Of a DNA stretch of 64,000 bases, positions 7,828 through 16,160 are shown in pieces (within the stretch, counting starts at the first letter, position 1; every line of letters begins with the position of its first letter). The translations under genes and the position numbers were made by a program. Source of the stretch: Phenylobacterium sp. (lineage in GTDB: Bacteria; Pseudomonadota; Alphaproteobacteria; Caulobacterales; Caulobacteraceae). The stretch covers positions 17,708-81,707 of the forward strand of contig JADBZH010000030.1 of NCBI GenBank assembly GCA_020402585.1. Reading direction: 5' to 3'. The notes beneath the pieces are model-generated. The model did no database searches, had not been told where the DNA came from, and saw only the letters and a list, made by a program, of their open reading frames with translations.

Positions 7828-9071
7828 AGGCGCCGTCCCCCACCGCCCTCATCCTCCTGGGCCTGGGCGGCGGCCTCGCCGCCGGCGCCGTCCTGCACGC
7901 CGTGGAGGCGCCCGGAGAGGTGGGCCTTGTCGCCGCTGCGGCGGCCCTCGGGGGCGTCTGGCTCGACGCCCTCCGCATGACCATCATTCCGCTGGTCTTC
8001 GCCCTCCTGGTCACCGGCATGGCGCGGGCGGCTGACGCGGTGGGGCGGGGCGGCCTGGCGGCGCGCGCCCTCCTGACCTTCGGCGGCGGCCTCCTATTGG
8101 CCACGACCCTCACAGCCCTGCTTACACCGGCCCTGCTGGCCGCCTGGCCCGCGCCGGGCGAGGCGGCGGCGGGCCTGCGGTCGACGGCGACAGGGATGGG
8201 CGCGGAGATCCCGCCGACCCCGCCCCTCTCGGAGTGGCTCAGCGCCTTCATCCCGGCCAATCCCTTCAAGGCCGCGGCCGATGGGGCCATGGCCTCCCTG
8301 GTGGTCTTCGCCTTGATCTTCGGATTGGCCGTCTCCCGACTCGACGCGGCGCGTCGGGACATGCTCGTCACGGTCTTCGACGGGGTTCAGGCGGCGATGA
8401 TGGTGATCGTCCGCTGGGTCCTTGTCCTGGCGCCCGGCGGCGTCTTCCTCCTGGCCCTCACCGTGGGGGCTCGGACCGGCTTCGGCGCCGTGGGCCTGCT
8501 GGGCCATTATGTGGTCGTCGTCAGCCTGATGTGCCTGATGGCCGGCGCCCTCGGCCTCATCGCGGCCCTGGCCGGCGGGCGGACCCCGCCCCGCGACCTG
8601 GCCGGCGCCATGGCGCCGGTGGGCGCCATGGCCATCTCCACCCAGTCCTCCCTGGCCTGCCTGCCTGTCATGCTGGCGGCCTGCGCCCGGCTGGGGATCC
8701 CGGAGCGGGTCAGCGGCCTTGTCCTGCCCATGGGCGTGGCCCTCTTCCGGATCACCAGCCCGGCCGGAAACCTGGCGGTGGCCCTCTATGTGGCTCACCT
8801 CTACGGGGTCACCCTCGCCCCGTCCCAGGTGGCCGCCGGGGTGCTGGTGGCGGCCCTGGTCAGCCTTGCAGCGGTGGGGGTGGCGAGCTCGGTGACCTTC
8901 TTCACCACCCTGGTCCCCATCTTCATCAGCCTCGGCCTGCCCATGGAGCTCCTCCCCCTGCTGCTGGCGGTGGAGACCTTCCCGGATTTCTCGCGCACCC
9001 TCGGCAATGTCGCCGGGCACGTGGGCGTCACGGCCTGGGCGGCGCGCTGGCGTCGGGCGGGCGCCGCTTGA
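7824..9071 (+). CDS. Dicarboxylate/amino acid:cation symporter (SLC1/DAACS type)
   Basis: About 415 residues, starting with GTG at 7824, which overlaps the hisE stop (TGA 7825-7827). The longer open frame from 7413 lies inside hisF and hisE and is rejected. It has 8 or so hydrophobic segments and family landmarks: LRMTIIPLVFALLVTG in the N-terminal half, the serine-rich re-entrant loop AISTQSSLACLPVML, and the C-terminal core MGVALFRITSPAGNLAVALY. It imports an acidic or neutral amino acid or a dicarboxylate with Na+ or H+; the substrate cannot be named. Coupling to the his operon is unusual. Confidence 0.88.
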   Translation: MKAPSPTALILLGLGGGLAAGAVLHAVEAPGEVGLVAAAAALGGVWLDALRMTIIPLVFALLVTGMARAADAVGRGGLAARALLTFGGGLLLATTLTALLTPALLAAWPAPGEAAAGLRSTATGMGAEIPPTPPLSEWLSAFIPANPFKAAADGAMASLVVFALIFGLAVSRLDAARRDMLVTVFDGVQAAMMVIVRWVLVLAPGGVFLLALTVGARTGFGAVGLLGHYVVVVSLMCLMAGALGLIAALAGGRTPPRDLAGAMAPVGAMAISTQSSLACLPVMLAACARLGIPERVSGLVLPMGVALFRITSPAGNLAVALYVAHLYGVTLAPSQVAAGVLVAALVSLAAVGVASSVTFFTTLVPIFISLGLPMELLPLLLAVETFPDFSRTLGNVAGHVGVTAWAARWRRAGAA

Positions 9072-9579
9072 GGGCGATATAGAGGGCGCCTTCGCCCCCA
9101 TGCCGTCGGTGCGCCTCCGAGATGCCCGCCACAACCGCCTGGAGGTGCGGGGCCGCCAGCCATTCCGGCGTCAGGCGGCGGAGAACGCCGTCGCCCCGGA
9201 CGCCCTTACCCGTGATGACGAGCACCGCGCGCAGGCCGTCGCGCCAGCACTCCAGGACAAACCGCTCCAGGGTCGCCCGGGCGGCGTCCTGGCCCAGGCC
9301 GTGGAGATCGATGTGGGCGCCGATGGGATCCCGCTCTCGTGAGATGCGCCGCCGGCGCGCGGGCTCCAGGGCCTTGGGGCCGGCCTCCGGTGCGGGCTTC
9401 CGGCTCGCTGACGAGACCGCCACCCGGAGGGGAGGGCCGGCGGGGTCCGGCGCCGGCAGGGCCTCGCCAGGGCCGGGGGGCGGCGTGGCGGGGGCGCTGG
9501 CCCGCCCGGGCAGGGGGTGCACAGTGGAGGTCACCTGCGACCAGAGCCGGGACTCCTCGGGGCGGAGCGGACGCCTCAT
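9028..9579 (-). CDS. Smr-domain protein
   Basis: A 183-residue protein with a low-complexity Pro/Ala N-terminal half and a C-terminal Smr domain. DLHGLGQDAARATLERFV carries the conserved Asp-Leu-His-Gly, VITGKG matches the central strand, and HGGEGALYIALKRR matches the end. Smr domains, first seen at the end of MutS2, are nucleases or RNA-binding modules. The start overlaps the mltA stop by 4 bp (ATGA), so the two are co-transcribed. The 3' end overlaps the convergent symporter by 44 bp. Confidence 0.88.
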   Translation of the reverse strand: MRRPLRPEESRLWSQVTSTVHPLPGRASAPATPPPGPGEALPAPDPAGPPLRVAVSSASRKPAPEAGPKALEPARRRRISRERDPIGAHIDLHGLGQDAARATLERFVLECWRDGLRAVLVITGKGVRGDGVLRRLTPEWLAAPHLQAVVAGISEAHRRHGGEGALYIALKRRPPDASAPPRP

Positions 9580-10697
9580 GGGCGGGGGACGAGTCTGTAG
9601 AGCCTCAGGACATGCCGGATCCGGCCGGCCTCCAGACCGGCTTCCGCGCCCTGGCCGAGGTACAGGTCCGCACGGATGGGTCCGCGGATGGCGCCGCCGG
9701 TATCGAGGGCGGTGACAAGCCGCCGGTAGGTGGGGAAGGCGCCGGCCAGGATCGGGCTGCGGGCGTCGATCCAGTAAACGTCCCCGGCGGTATGCAGGGA
9801 CAGGTCGACGGCGATGGCGCGGCCGGGCGGCAGGGGAACGGCCGCCGCCCCCCGCGGGGGCAGGCCGTCCTCTTTGGCGAGCCGGAAAAAGACGTAGCGC
9901 GGATTGAGGGCCATGATCTCCGCCGCCCCGGGGCCCCTGTTGGCGGCGAGCCAGGCGCGGATGCCCTCCGCCGAGGTCTGGCCGGCCTCCAGAAGGCCGC
10001 GCTCGCGCATGGCGTTGGCCACGCCGGAGAAGGGCTGGCTGTTGGTCCCGGCGAAGACCGCGCGCTCGGGGGGGCCCTCGGGGAAGATCAGGGTGCCGGA
10101 GCCCTGGATCTGGAGGAAGAACTTGTCCTCCGGCTGCAGCCAGGCCAGGGCGTCGGAGGGGGGTCGGGCCTCTATGGCCGCGCGGTCAGGATAGCGGCCG
10201 CCCTCGGGGGGAAGGTCTGCGGGAGGCGGCCGCAGGGGGGCGGAAAAGGTCTCGTCCGGGACCCGGCGGGCCTCGTACACCGGGGCGAAATAGCCGGTCA
10301 GGACACCCTCGCCGGGCAGAGGCTGGGCCAGGAATCGCGTCTCGAAGAAGGTCCTCGCCTCGTCGGCGTCGAGGAGGTCCACCGCCATGGCGGCGCGGCA
10401 GGCGGCGGCGAAGGCGGGCAGCCGTCGGACCGGGCAGATCGCCCGCCAGCCCTCGAAGGCGGCGACGTGATCCTCCTCCGCCCAGCCGGGCAGCTCGCCC
10501 AGTTCGATGGCGGCCGCCTCCGGCCTTGGCGGCGCGGGCGGTGTCGGGAGGAGGGGCCCTGGAAGGGGGGGGCTGGGGAGAGGGAGAGGGCGCGTCGCCG
10601 GCGCCGGAGGGGTCGGCGCCGGGCGCTGGGCTCCCGGGGAGGCGCAGGCGGCGACCAGCAGCAGCCCGGCCAGGGCGATCAGGCCGGGAACCCGCAC
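9576..10697 (-). CDS. mltA: Membrane-bound lytic murein transglycosylase A
   Basis: A 373-residue lipoprotein with GTG start: MRVPGLIALAGLLLVAACAS contains the lipobox. MltA cleaves peptidoglycan to 1,6-anhydro products. The MltA barrel is recognised from LTGYFAPVYEARRVPDE, and the 3D domain near the C-terminus from IQGSGTLIFP, IDARSPILAG and TALDTGGAIRGPIRADLYLG with its catalytic Asp. It lies 3 bp downstream of the Tim44-like gene and overlaps Smr by 4 bp. Confidence 0.92.
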   Translation of the reverse strand: MRVPGLIALAGLLLVAACASPGAQRPAPTPPAPATRPLPLPSPPLPGPLLPTPPAPPRPEAAAIELGELPGWAEEDHVAAFEGWRAICPVRRLPAFAAACRAAMAVDLLDADEARTFFETRFLAQPLPGEGVLTGYFAPVYEARRVPDETFSAPLRPPPADLPPEGGRYPDRAAIEARPPSDALAWLQPEDKFFLQIQGSGTLIFPEGPPERAVFAGTNSQPFSGVANAMRERGLLEAGQTSAEGIRAWLAANRGPGAAEIMALNPRYVFFRLAKEDGLPPRGAAAVPLPPGRAIAVDLSLHTAGDVYWIDARSPILAGAFPTYRRLVTALDTGGAIRGPIRADLYLGQGAEAGLEAGRIRHVLRLYRLVPRP

Positions 10698-10700
10698 GGA

Positions 10701-11321
10701 TCAGGCCTCGGCGACGTCGACGCCGGCCAGGCGCCAGGCGCCGTCCCGGTCCGCAAGGTTGCGCTCGAAGGTCCAGAGCTCGGCTGTCCGCCGGTGCACG
10801 ACCCGGGGCTCGGCATCCCCCGACGCCTTCTGGGTCTGGACCAACTCGCCGAGGAAACGGACCCCGATGCGGACCGTGTCGCCGTCGAAGTCGACGGTCT
10901 CGACATCGGAGCGGGGCGGCTGAGGCATGTCCACGCCTTCCTCACGGCCTGCGGCCTCCCGTTCCGAGATCCCGGCCTCGAAGGCCTTGCGGACATCTTC
11001 GGTCAGCAGGGGCGCCAGGGAATCCCGATCGCCGGCGGCATAGGCCGTGACGATCGTCCGGTAGCTGTTGCGGGTGCTGGCCAGGAAGACCTGGGGATCA
11101 AAGCTGGGGTCGCGCGCCCGCACCGCCGAAAGCCCCGAGGGGGTTTCCTCCAGAGGGGCCGGTTCGGTCGTCAGGGGCACGGCGGGGCGGCGCACGGCGC
11201 CCGCGGGCTCCGGCCGGGCCGCGCCCTCTTCAGGCTGGCGGCCCATCCGGCGGCCGAGCACGGCGTAGAGCTGCAACAAGGCCACAGCGGCGACAAGGGC
11301 GAGGAGGATGAGCTGGAGCAC
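10701..11321 (-). CDS. Tim44-like domain protein, single N-terminal membrane helix
   Basis: The proposed product of about 206 residues starts at a GTG (11321-11319), giving an N-terminus MLQLILLALVAAVALLQLYA, one membrane anchor. Upstream codons in frame run into the region divergent with secB and look non-coding; an ATG at 11426 is the alternative. The C-terminal half (DPQVFLASTRNSYRTIVTAY to the end) is a Tim44/TimA-like domain. In bacteria such proteins are membrane-associated and of uncertain role. It is divergent from secB and leads a unit with mltA and the Smr gene. Confidence 0.75.
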   Translation of the reverse strand: MLQLILLALVAAVALLQLYAVLGRRMGRQPEEGAARPEPAGAVRRPAVPLTTEPAPLEETPSGLSAVRARDPSFDPQVFLASTRNSYRTIVTAYAAGDRDSLAPLLTEDVRKAFEAGISEREAAGREEGVDMPQPPRSDVETVDFDGDTVRIGVRFLGELVQTQKASGDAEPRVVHRRTAELWTFERNLADRDGAWRLAGVDVAEA

Positions 11322-11490
11322 GGCTGGGTTCAGGTCGCTTTGGTCATGGGTTTCAGTGACAATATAGAGGCATATTCCCCGCGCGTCAGGGGCTGGGACC
11401 CGAGATTGCGCAGGGAACGGCCTCATGATAGCCAGCCCCGCCGGTTTGAAGGCCGCTCCGGGCGGTCCTAGGCCCAGACGGAGCCCCCGA

Positions 11491-11985
11491 ATGTCCGACG
11501 CAGAATCCCTCCCCGCCGCCGCCCCTGGCGGCTCCACTGAGCCCGGGATCCGGATTCTCGCCCAGTTCGTCCGGGACCTGTCCTTCGAGAACCCCCGGGC
11601 GCCCGACATCCTTCGCGCCGGAGGAAGCCAGCCTCAGATCGACATGGGCGTCGAGATGAACGCCCGGGGTCGCGAGGACGGCCTGTTCGAGGTGGACCTG
11701 AAGCTCTCGGCCCGCGCGTCCCGCGAAGACGGCCCGGTCTTTGTGGTGGAGCTGGTCTATGGCGGTCTCTTCGCCGTCGACGGGGTGTCCGCCGAGAACC
11801 TCGAGCCGGTCCTGCTGGTCGAATGCCCCAGGTTCCTCTTCCCCTTCGCCCGGCGGATCATCGCGGATGTGACCGCGGACGGGAGCTTCCCGCCCCTGAT
11901 GCTGGACCCGATCGATTTCGGCGCTGTCTACATGGCCCGCAAGGCCGAGGCTGAGTCCATGGGCGTGGTGGTCGGTTCGGCCTGA
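11491..11985 (+). CDS. secB: Protein-export chaperone SecB
   Basis: A 164-residue acidic chaperone that keeps preproteins unfolded and hands them to SecA. Landmarks are [18 protein letters not shown] near the N-terminus, a central [11 protein letters not shown] and [20 protein letters not shown]. The last part, [18 protein letters not shown], is the usual SecB C-terminal signature. The start is ATG at 11491; the track-like extension upstream is not coding. It diverges from the Tim44-like gene, a typical alphaproteobacterial arrangement. Confidence 0.96.
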   Translation: MSDAESLPAAAPGGSTEPGIRILAQFVRDLSFENPRAPDILRAGGSQPQIDMGVEMNARGREDGLFEVDLKLSARASREDGPVFVVELVYGGLFAVDGVSAENLEPVLLVECPRFLFPFARRIIADVTADGSFPPLMLDPIDFGAVYMARKAEAESMGVVVGSA

Positions 11986-11997
11986 GGCCGGCCTCCC

Positions 11998-12696
11998 TTA
12001 CAGCCAGGCCTTCCAGAGCTCTGACTTCACGGTTCCCAGGACGAACTCAGCATGGGCGGCGCGCTCGGTCTCCGAGGAGCGCAGGGCCAGGGGCCGGGGC
12101 CGGGGCCCGTAGTCGGTCGGCGACCCCGGGACGACCTGACCTGGGGTCTTGGCCACCGTCAGCTCCAGCCCGCGCTCCCGCCCGCCGCTCAACTCAAGGT
12201 AGACCGCCGCGAGCAGGCGGGCGTCGATGAGGGCGCCGTGCTTCTCCCGCTCCGAGAGGGAGATGCGGAACCGCTTGCAGAGGGCGTCGAGGGAGTTCTG
12301 CATCCCCGGGAAACGCCGCCGCGCCAGGGCGAGGGTGTCCACCCAGCGCGGTTCGGGGAGGTCGGGAAGGCCGGCCAGGCCCAGCTCCCAGTTCACGAAG
12401 GCCCGGTCGAAGGCGGCGTTGTGCGCCACCAGGGGGGCCTCGCCGACAAACTCCAGGAAGGCGTGCGCCACCTCCGGGTCCGCGAACCGCGGCTTGCCCT
12501 TCAGGAAGGCGGCGGACAGGCCGTGGACCCGCTCGGCGTCGGCGGGCATGTCCCGCTCAGGGTCGATGTAGGCGTGAAAGCTCCGCCCGGTGGGCAGGAA
12601 GTCCTCGATCTCCAGGGCGGCGATCTCGACCAGGCGATGACCGAGGTGCGGCTCGAATCCTGTGGTCTCGGTGTCGAGGACAATCTCGCGGGGCAT
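11998..12696 (-). CDS. dnaQ: DNA polymerase III epsilon subunit (3'-5' proofreading)
   Basis: A 232-residue DEDDh exonuclease. Exo I is IVLDTETTGFEP (Asp and Glu), Exo II is LVAHNAAFDRAFVNWEL (Asp), and Exo III is HGALIDARLLAAVYLEL (His and Asp). This proofreading subunit binds DnaE in the replicase core. It is the last gene of the ppsR-maf-aroE-coaE-dnaQ unit and is convergent with secB, 12 bp away. Confidence 0.95.
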   Translation of the reverse strand: MPREIVLDTETTGFEPHLGHRLVEIAALEIEDFLPTGRSFHAYIDPERDMPADAERVHGLSAAFLKGKPRFADPEVAHAFLEFVGEAPLVAHNAAFDRAFVNWELGLAGLPDLPEPRWVDTLALARRRFPGMQNSLDALCKRFRISLSEREKHGALIDARLLAAVYLELSGGRERGLELTVAKTPGQVVPGSPTDYGPRPRPLALRSSETERAAHAEFVLGTVKSELWKAWL

Positions 12697-12727
12697 GGGT
12701 CCGCAATGCCCTGTTTCGGCTCCGCCT

Positions 12728-13351
12728 TCAATCGGCAGGCGACGCCCGGCGGGAGCGGAAGGCGGGATCGCGCACCGCCGCCAGCACCTGGGCGACGGCC
12801 GCCCGCGCGGCCTCCAGGCCCTGACCGGTGTCGATGACGAAATCGGCCCTTTCGCGCTTCTGGGCGTCGGGCGTCTGGCGGGCGAGGATGGCGTCCAGCC
12901 GCTCGGGCGTCATGCCCTCCCGGGCGAGGACCCGGGTCCTCTGGACCTCTGCGGGCGCCGTGACCACGACGACGGCGTCCATGTTCCGCTCCCCGCCCGT
13001 CTCAAAAAGGAGGGGGATGTCAAAGACCAGGATGTCCGCGCCGGAGGCTTCGGCCTGCGCATGGAAGGCCAGGCGGTCACGGCCGAGGAGGGGGTGGACG
13101 ACGGCGTTCAGCCGGGTCATGGCCGCGTCGTCACCCAGGACCCGGAGCCGGAGGGCCTCACGGTCCACCGCCCCGTCCCGGGTGACCCCAGGAAAGGCCG
13201 CCTCAAGGGGTTCGACCGCCGCTCCCCCCCGGACATAGAGGTCCGCCACGGCGGCGTCGGCGTCGTATACGGGCACGCCCGCCTCACGGAACATCTGGGC
13301 GGTCGTGGACTTGCCCATGCCGATGGAGCCGGTCAGGCCGATATGGATCAT
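12728..13351 (-). CDS. coaE: Dephospho-CoA kinase
   Basis: A 207-residue P-loop kinase for the last step of coenzyme A synthesis. The Walker A motif is [23 protein letters not shown] holds the general-base region, and [13 protein letters not shown] is the conserved CoaE core. The start overlaps the end of aroE by 4 bp (ATGA), and dnaQ begins 31 bp downstream. Confidence 0.96.
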   Translation of the reverse strand: MIHIGLTGSIGMGKSTTAQMFREAGVPVYDADAAVADLYVRGGAAVEPLEAAFPGVTRDGAVDREALRLRVLGDDAAMTRLNAVVHPLLGRDRLAFHAQAEASGADILVFDIPLLFETGGERNMDAVVVVTAPAEVQRTRVLAREGMTPERLDAILARQTPDAQKRERADFVIDTGQGLEAARAAVAQVLAAVRDPAFRSRRASPAD

Positions 13352-14202
13352 GTCGCCTCTCCAAGGATGCGCAGGACAATGCCCCGGACGTCAGGTTCCG
13401 CCGGGGGCGGGCAGCCGAAGAAGGCCTCGAAGGCGGGCCGGGCCTGGCCGATGAGCATGTCGAGGCCGTCCACGGTCGCCAGCCCCCGGGCGGCGGCGGC
13501 CTCCAGGAAGGGTGTCCGCAGGGGCTTGTAGGTCATGTCCATGGCCACGGCGCCGGCAGGGGCGCCCGAGAGGTCCGGCGGCGGCGGGGCGTCGGGCCCA
13601 AGCCCGGCGGAGCTGGCGTTGATGAGGGCTGCGGCGCCGTCGAGGGCGAGCGCCGCGTCATCCAGGTCCAGCGCCTTCACCCGGCCCCCGAGGGCCTGGG
13701 CGACCGCTTCGGCCCGGGCGCGGGTCCGGTTGAGGATGCGCACCTCCGGGCAGCCCGCCTCGAGGAAGGCGGCGGCCGCACCCCGGGCCGCGCCGCCAGC
13801 CCCGTAGAGGACCAGGGGCCCGCTCCCGGGACGAAAGCCCGGCGCCTGCCGGGCGAAGGCGTAGAGAAGGCCCTCTCCGTCGGTGTTGTCTGCGCGGACG
13901 GTCCCGTCCTCCCCGAAGACGAGGACATTGGCGGCGCCTGCAGCCCGGGCGCGGGGGGAGACCTGGTCCGCCGCCGCCAAGGCGTCGGTCTTGAAGGGCA
14001 GGGTGACGTTGAGGCCGGCCAGGGACCCGCCCCGGAAACCCTCGATAAGGGCGGAGAAACGCTCCGGGGCGACGTTGAAGGCGACATAGGCGCCATCCAG
14101 CCCCGCCGCCTCCAGCCAGGCGTTGTGGAGAACCGGGCTCAGGGAATGGCGGATGGGGTGGCCAACCACCCCGGCCAGCCGAGTGGCGGCGGTCAGCCTC
14201 AT
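13348..14202 (-). CDS. aroE: Shikimate dehydrogenase
   Basis: A 284-residue NADPH enzyme reducing 3-dehydroshikimate to shikimate. [20 protein letters not shown] is the substrate-binding signature, [11 protein letters not shown] contains the catalytic Lys, and NTDGEG the Asp partner. The dinucleotide fold begins [14 protein letters not shown], followed by LNRTRARA. Overlaps of 4 bp with maf upstream and coaE downstream indicate translational coupling. Confidence 0.96.
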   Translation of the reverse strand: MRLTAATRLAGVVGHPIRHSLSPVLHNAWLEAAGLDGAYVAFNVAPERFSALIEGFRGGSLAGLNVTLPFKTDALAAADQVSPRARAAGAANVLVFGEDGTVRADNTDGEGLLYAFARQAPGFRPGSGPLVLYGAGGAARGAAAAFLEAGCPEVRILNRTRARAEAVAQALGGRVKALDLDDAALALDGAAALINASSAGLGPDAPPPPDLSGAPAGAVAMDMTYKPLRTPFLEAAAARGLATVDGLDMLIGQARPAFEAFFGCPPPAEPDVRGIVLRILGEAT

Positions 14203-14798
14203 GGGATCAGGACCCCTTCCCGCCGCAAGAGCTCCAGCAGGCCGGTCAGGGGAAGGCCGAGTATGGTGAAATAGTCTCCGCGGATCTCGCTGAAGAGCTG
14301 GACCCCCGGACCCTCCAGGCGGTAGGCGCCCACCGAGCTCAGGAGGGCGCCCGCATCCGCCTCAAGATAATGCGCCAGGAAGGTGTCGCTGAAGGCGCGC
14401 ATGGCCAGTTCCGCGGTGGACAGGGTCTCCCACAACACCTCGCCCTCCCGGGCGACGGCCACGGCCGCGTGAAGGGCGTGGGTCCGGCCGCGCATGGCCC
14501 TCAGACGGGCGGCGGCCTGGTCCATGTCAACGGGCTTGTCATGCAGCCGCCCCTCGAAATCCAGGGTCTGGTCGGCGCCGATCACCAGGCCGGGCCTGTT
14601 CCTGGAGACCGCCAGGGCCTTCTCCCGGGCCAGGGCGGCGGCCACCTCGGCTGGCCCGGCCCCCCGGCCGAGGAGCTGCGTCTTGATGACATCCTCGTCG
14701 ACGCCGGAATCCTCGGTGGCGAAGGGAACCCCCGCGCCCCTCAGGATCGCGGACCGGGCGGCGCTCTTGGAAGCGAGGGTGACCGGCGGAGCCTTCAC
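14199..14798 (-). CDS. Maf-family nucleoside triphosphate pyrophosphatase
   Basis: A 199-residue Maf/HAM1-fold protein. It begins LASKSAARSAILRGAGVPF, close to the usual LASxSPRR start. Other landmarks are EKALAVSRN, VIGADQTLDF, GRTHALHAAV and GAYRLEGPG near the C-terminus. Maf proteins hydrolyse non-canonical or ordinary nucleotides such as dTTP, UTP or m7GTP; the subclass is not assigned. It overlaps the ppsR-like gene upstream and aroE downstream by 4 bp each. Confidence 0.92.
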   Translation of the reverse strand: MKAPPVTLASKSAARSAILRGAGVPFATEDSGVDEDVIKTQLLGRGAGPAEVAAALAREKALAVSRNRPGLVIGADQTLDFEGRLHDKPVDMDQAAARLRAMRGRTHALHAAVAVAREGEVLWETLSTAELAMRAFSDTFLAHYLEADAGALLSSVGAYRLEGPGVQLFSEIRGDYFTILGLPLTGLLELLRREGVLIP

Positions 14799-15643
14799 GG
14801 GCTGATCTCCATGGCCGGGCGGTTGGACTGGAGAAGGTTGAGGATCGCCGCGGCGGTCTCCTCGACGGAGCGACGGGTCACATCAATCACCGGCCAACCC
14901 TGGCGTTCATAGAGGCGGCGGGCCTGGACCACCTCCTCGCGGACGGCCTCCATGTCCGTGTAGGCGGTATCCCGCGACTCCTTGAGGGAAAGAAGGCGAT
15001 TGCGGCGGATCTGGATCAGGCGGTCCGGGGAAATGGTCAGCCCCACCACCAGGGCGGAGGACAGCCGGGTCAGGGCTTCGGGGACCGGACGACCCGGCAC
15101 CAGGGGGAAGTTGGCGGCGCGAATCCCACGGTGCGCGAGATAGATGCAGGTGGGTGTCTTGGACGTTCGCGAGACGCCGACCAGGACCACGTCGGCCTGG
15201 TCCAGCTCCTGCCCGCCCTGGCCGTCGTCGTGGCCGATGGCGTAGTTCAGGGCGTCCATCCGGTTGAAATAGTCGGTGTCGAGGGCGTGCTGGGCCCCCA
15301 CCCTCCGGGTGAGCGCCGCGCCCAGATACCGGGACAGGGCGGACACCAGGGGATCCAGGGCGGCGATGCAGGGCATGTCCAGGCGCCTGCACCCCTCCTC
15401 CAGGGCCGCACGGAGCGTGTCGTCGACGATGGTGTGCATGACCATCCCCGGGGCGTCCTCTATGTCGGCCAGGGCGCGCTCCAGCTGCCGGGGCGACCGG
15501 ACGAGGGCGTAATAGTGCTCGATCGGCAGGACATTCTCGAACCGCGCGCAGACCGCCCGGGCCATGGCGTTGAGCGTCTCCCCGGTGGAGTCCGACACCA
15601 GATGGACATGGAAGAAGGTGGCGTAGCGGGAGGAGGTGCTCAT
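14795..15643 (-). CDS. Pyruvate phosphate dikinase / PEP synthase regulatory protein (DUF299)
   Basis: About 282 residues starting MSTSSRYATFFHVHLVSDST; the upstream open frame to 15907 enters the origin region and is rejected. The family is a bifunctional ADP-dependent kinase and Pi-dependent phosphorylase that inactivates and reactivates PPDK or PEP synthase. The P-loop VLVGVSRTSKTPTCIYLAH is visible. The family member next to the origin in Caulobacter crescentus lies in the same relative place, as the first gene across from hemE. It heads the minus-strand operon with maf, aroE, coaE and dnaQ. Confidence 0.9.
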   Translation of the reverse strand: MSTSSRYATFFHVHLVSDSTGETLNAMARAVCARFENVLPIEHYYALVRSPRQLERALADIEDAPGMVMHTIVDDTLRAALEEGCRRLDMPCIAALDPLVSALSRYLGAALTRRVGAQHALDTDYFNRMDALNYAIGHDDGQGGQELDQADVVLVGVSRTSKTPTCIYLAHRGIRAANFPLVPGRPVPEALTRLSSALVVGLTISPDRLIQIRRNRLLSLKESRDTAYTDMEAVREEVVQARRLYERQGWPVIDVTRRSVEETAAAILNLLQSNRPAMEISP

Positions 15644-15839
15644 TCGGGGCTCGACGCTCAGGTCGGATTCGGGGCTCGGGGCGGGGAGGCTCTGGTGGAT
15701 TTCTGGGGATGAAACTGTCAACGCCTTCTTAGCCCAAGTCCCCAGACATGGGGAGAAAACCGGACGCGCGACGGCGGCTCGCGGGCCTTGCTCCAAACCC
15801 GGGCGTAAACCCTGCCTTCCGTCCACGACCTGGTCCCCT

Positions 15840-15858
15840 TGTGGACAGCCTGTCCACA
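15840..15858. promoter_or_regulatory. Inverted pair of DnaA-box-like sites
   Basis: TGTGGACAG, a one-base spacer, then CTGTCCACA form a perfect inverted repeat with 9-bp arms. Each arm read as CTGTCCACA matches the DnaA box TTATCCACA at 7 of 9 positions. Weak DnaA boxes of this kind are typical of Caulobacter origins. Confidence 0.6.
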
Positions 15859-15861
15859 GGG

Positions 15862-15876
15862 TTAACGAAATCCTAA
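15862..15876. promoter_or_regulatory. CtrA-like binding site beside the DnaA boxes
   Basis: TTAA-N7-CTAA. Read on the minus strand it is TTAG-N7-TTAAC, one base from the CtrA consensus TTAA-N7-TTAAC. It begins 3 bp after the inverted DnaA boxes. In Caulobacter, CtrA blocks initiation from sites of this kind inside the origin. Confidence 0.6.
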
Positions 15877-15899
15877 TCAGGCAGGGTCTTCGGGGAAGG

Positions 15900-15908
15900 T
15901 TCTCCACA
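15900..15908 (+). promoter_or_regulatory. DnaA box
   Basis: TTCTCCACA matches the consensus TTATCCACA at 8 of 9 positions, about 10 bp before the AT-rich patch. Confidence 0.6.
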
Positions 15909-15933
15909 GGAGAGCCATCATCTTTGTTAATTT

Positions 15934-15946
15934 AATCAATAACTTG
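15934..15946 (+). promoter_or_regulatory. IHF consensus site in AT-rich patch
   Basis: AATCAATAACTTG fits WATCAANNNNTTR at every position. It lies inside the only clearly AT-rich stretch of the origin region (about 15918-15945), a candidate unwinding element. Confidence 0.6.
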
Positions 15947-16160
15947 CCAGCTTTCAACAAGCGGGCTCAGGCAATCGGCGAGAAGGTTGACCATCCGGTG
16001 GGAAACAGCGTGAAGACGTCTTTTGTCAGACTCTTCTCCCCGGCTTGAGGCCCGCCTTCTTCCTTCACTACCTGAAAAAGAAAGCTTGGAAGGTGAAGTA
16101 AGACGATCTGTCCGAACACCGGCGCTTGAGCCAGAGGGCCCGCCGGGGTTTAAGGACGAC

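Larger units (their letters stand above)
15644..16160. other. Candidate chromosomal replication origin (Cori-like)
   Basis: This 517-bp gene-free stretch lies between the divergent ppsR-like operon and hemE, the position of the origin in Caulobacter crescentus. It has inverted DnaA-box-like sites at 15840-15858, a near-consensus box at 15900-15908 and a CtrA-like site at 15862-15876. An AT-rich patch lies at about 15918-15945 with an exact IHF consensus. GANTC sites, the CcrM methylation target, lie at 15666-15670 and 16029-16033. All genes from 12.0 to 15.6 kb run left and those from 16.2 to 20.3 kb run right. Initiation here is inferred, not shown. Confidence 0.8.

Noticed and set aside
9016..9026. 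CACGTG inside GGGCACGTGGGC as a third parS
   Set aside because: The flanks do not match TTTCACGTGAAA, and it lies within the symporter gene.
9339..11471. 710-residue plus-strand open frame
   Set aside because: It is antisense to MltA and the Tim44-like gene and is low complexity (Gly/Arg/Gln-rich).
15644..15907. N-terminal extension of the ppsR-like protein to 15907
   Set aside because: It would cross the DnaA-like inverted repeat and has no family similarity; the ATG at 15643 gives the normal N-terminus.
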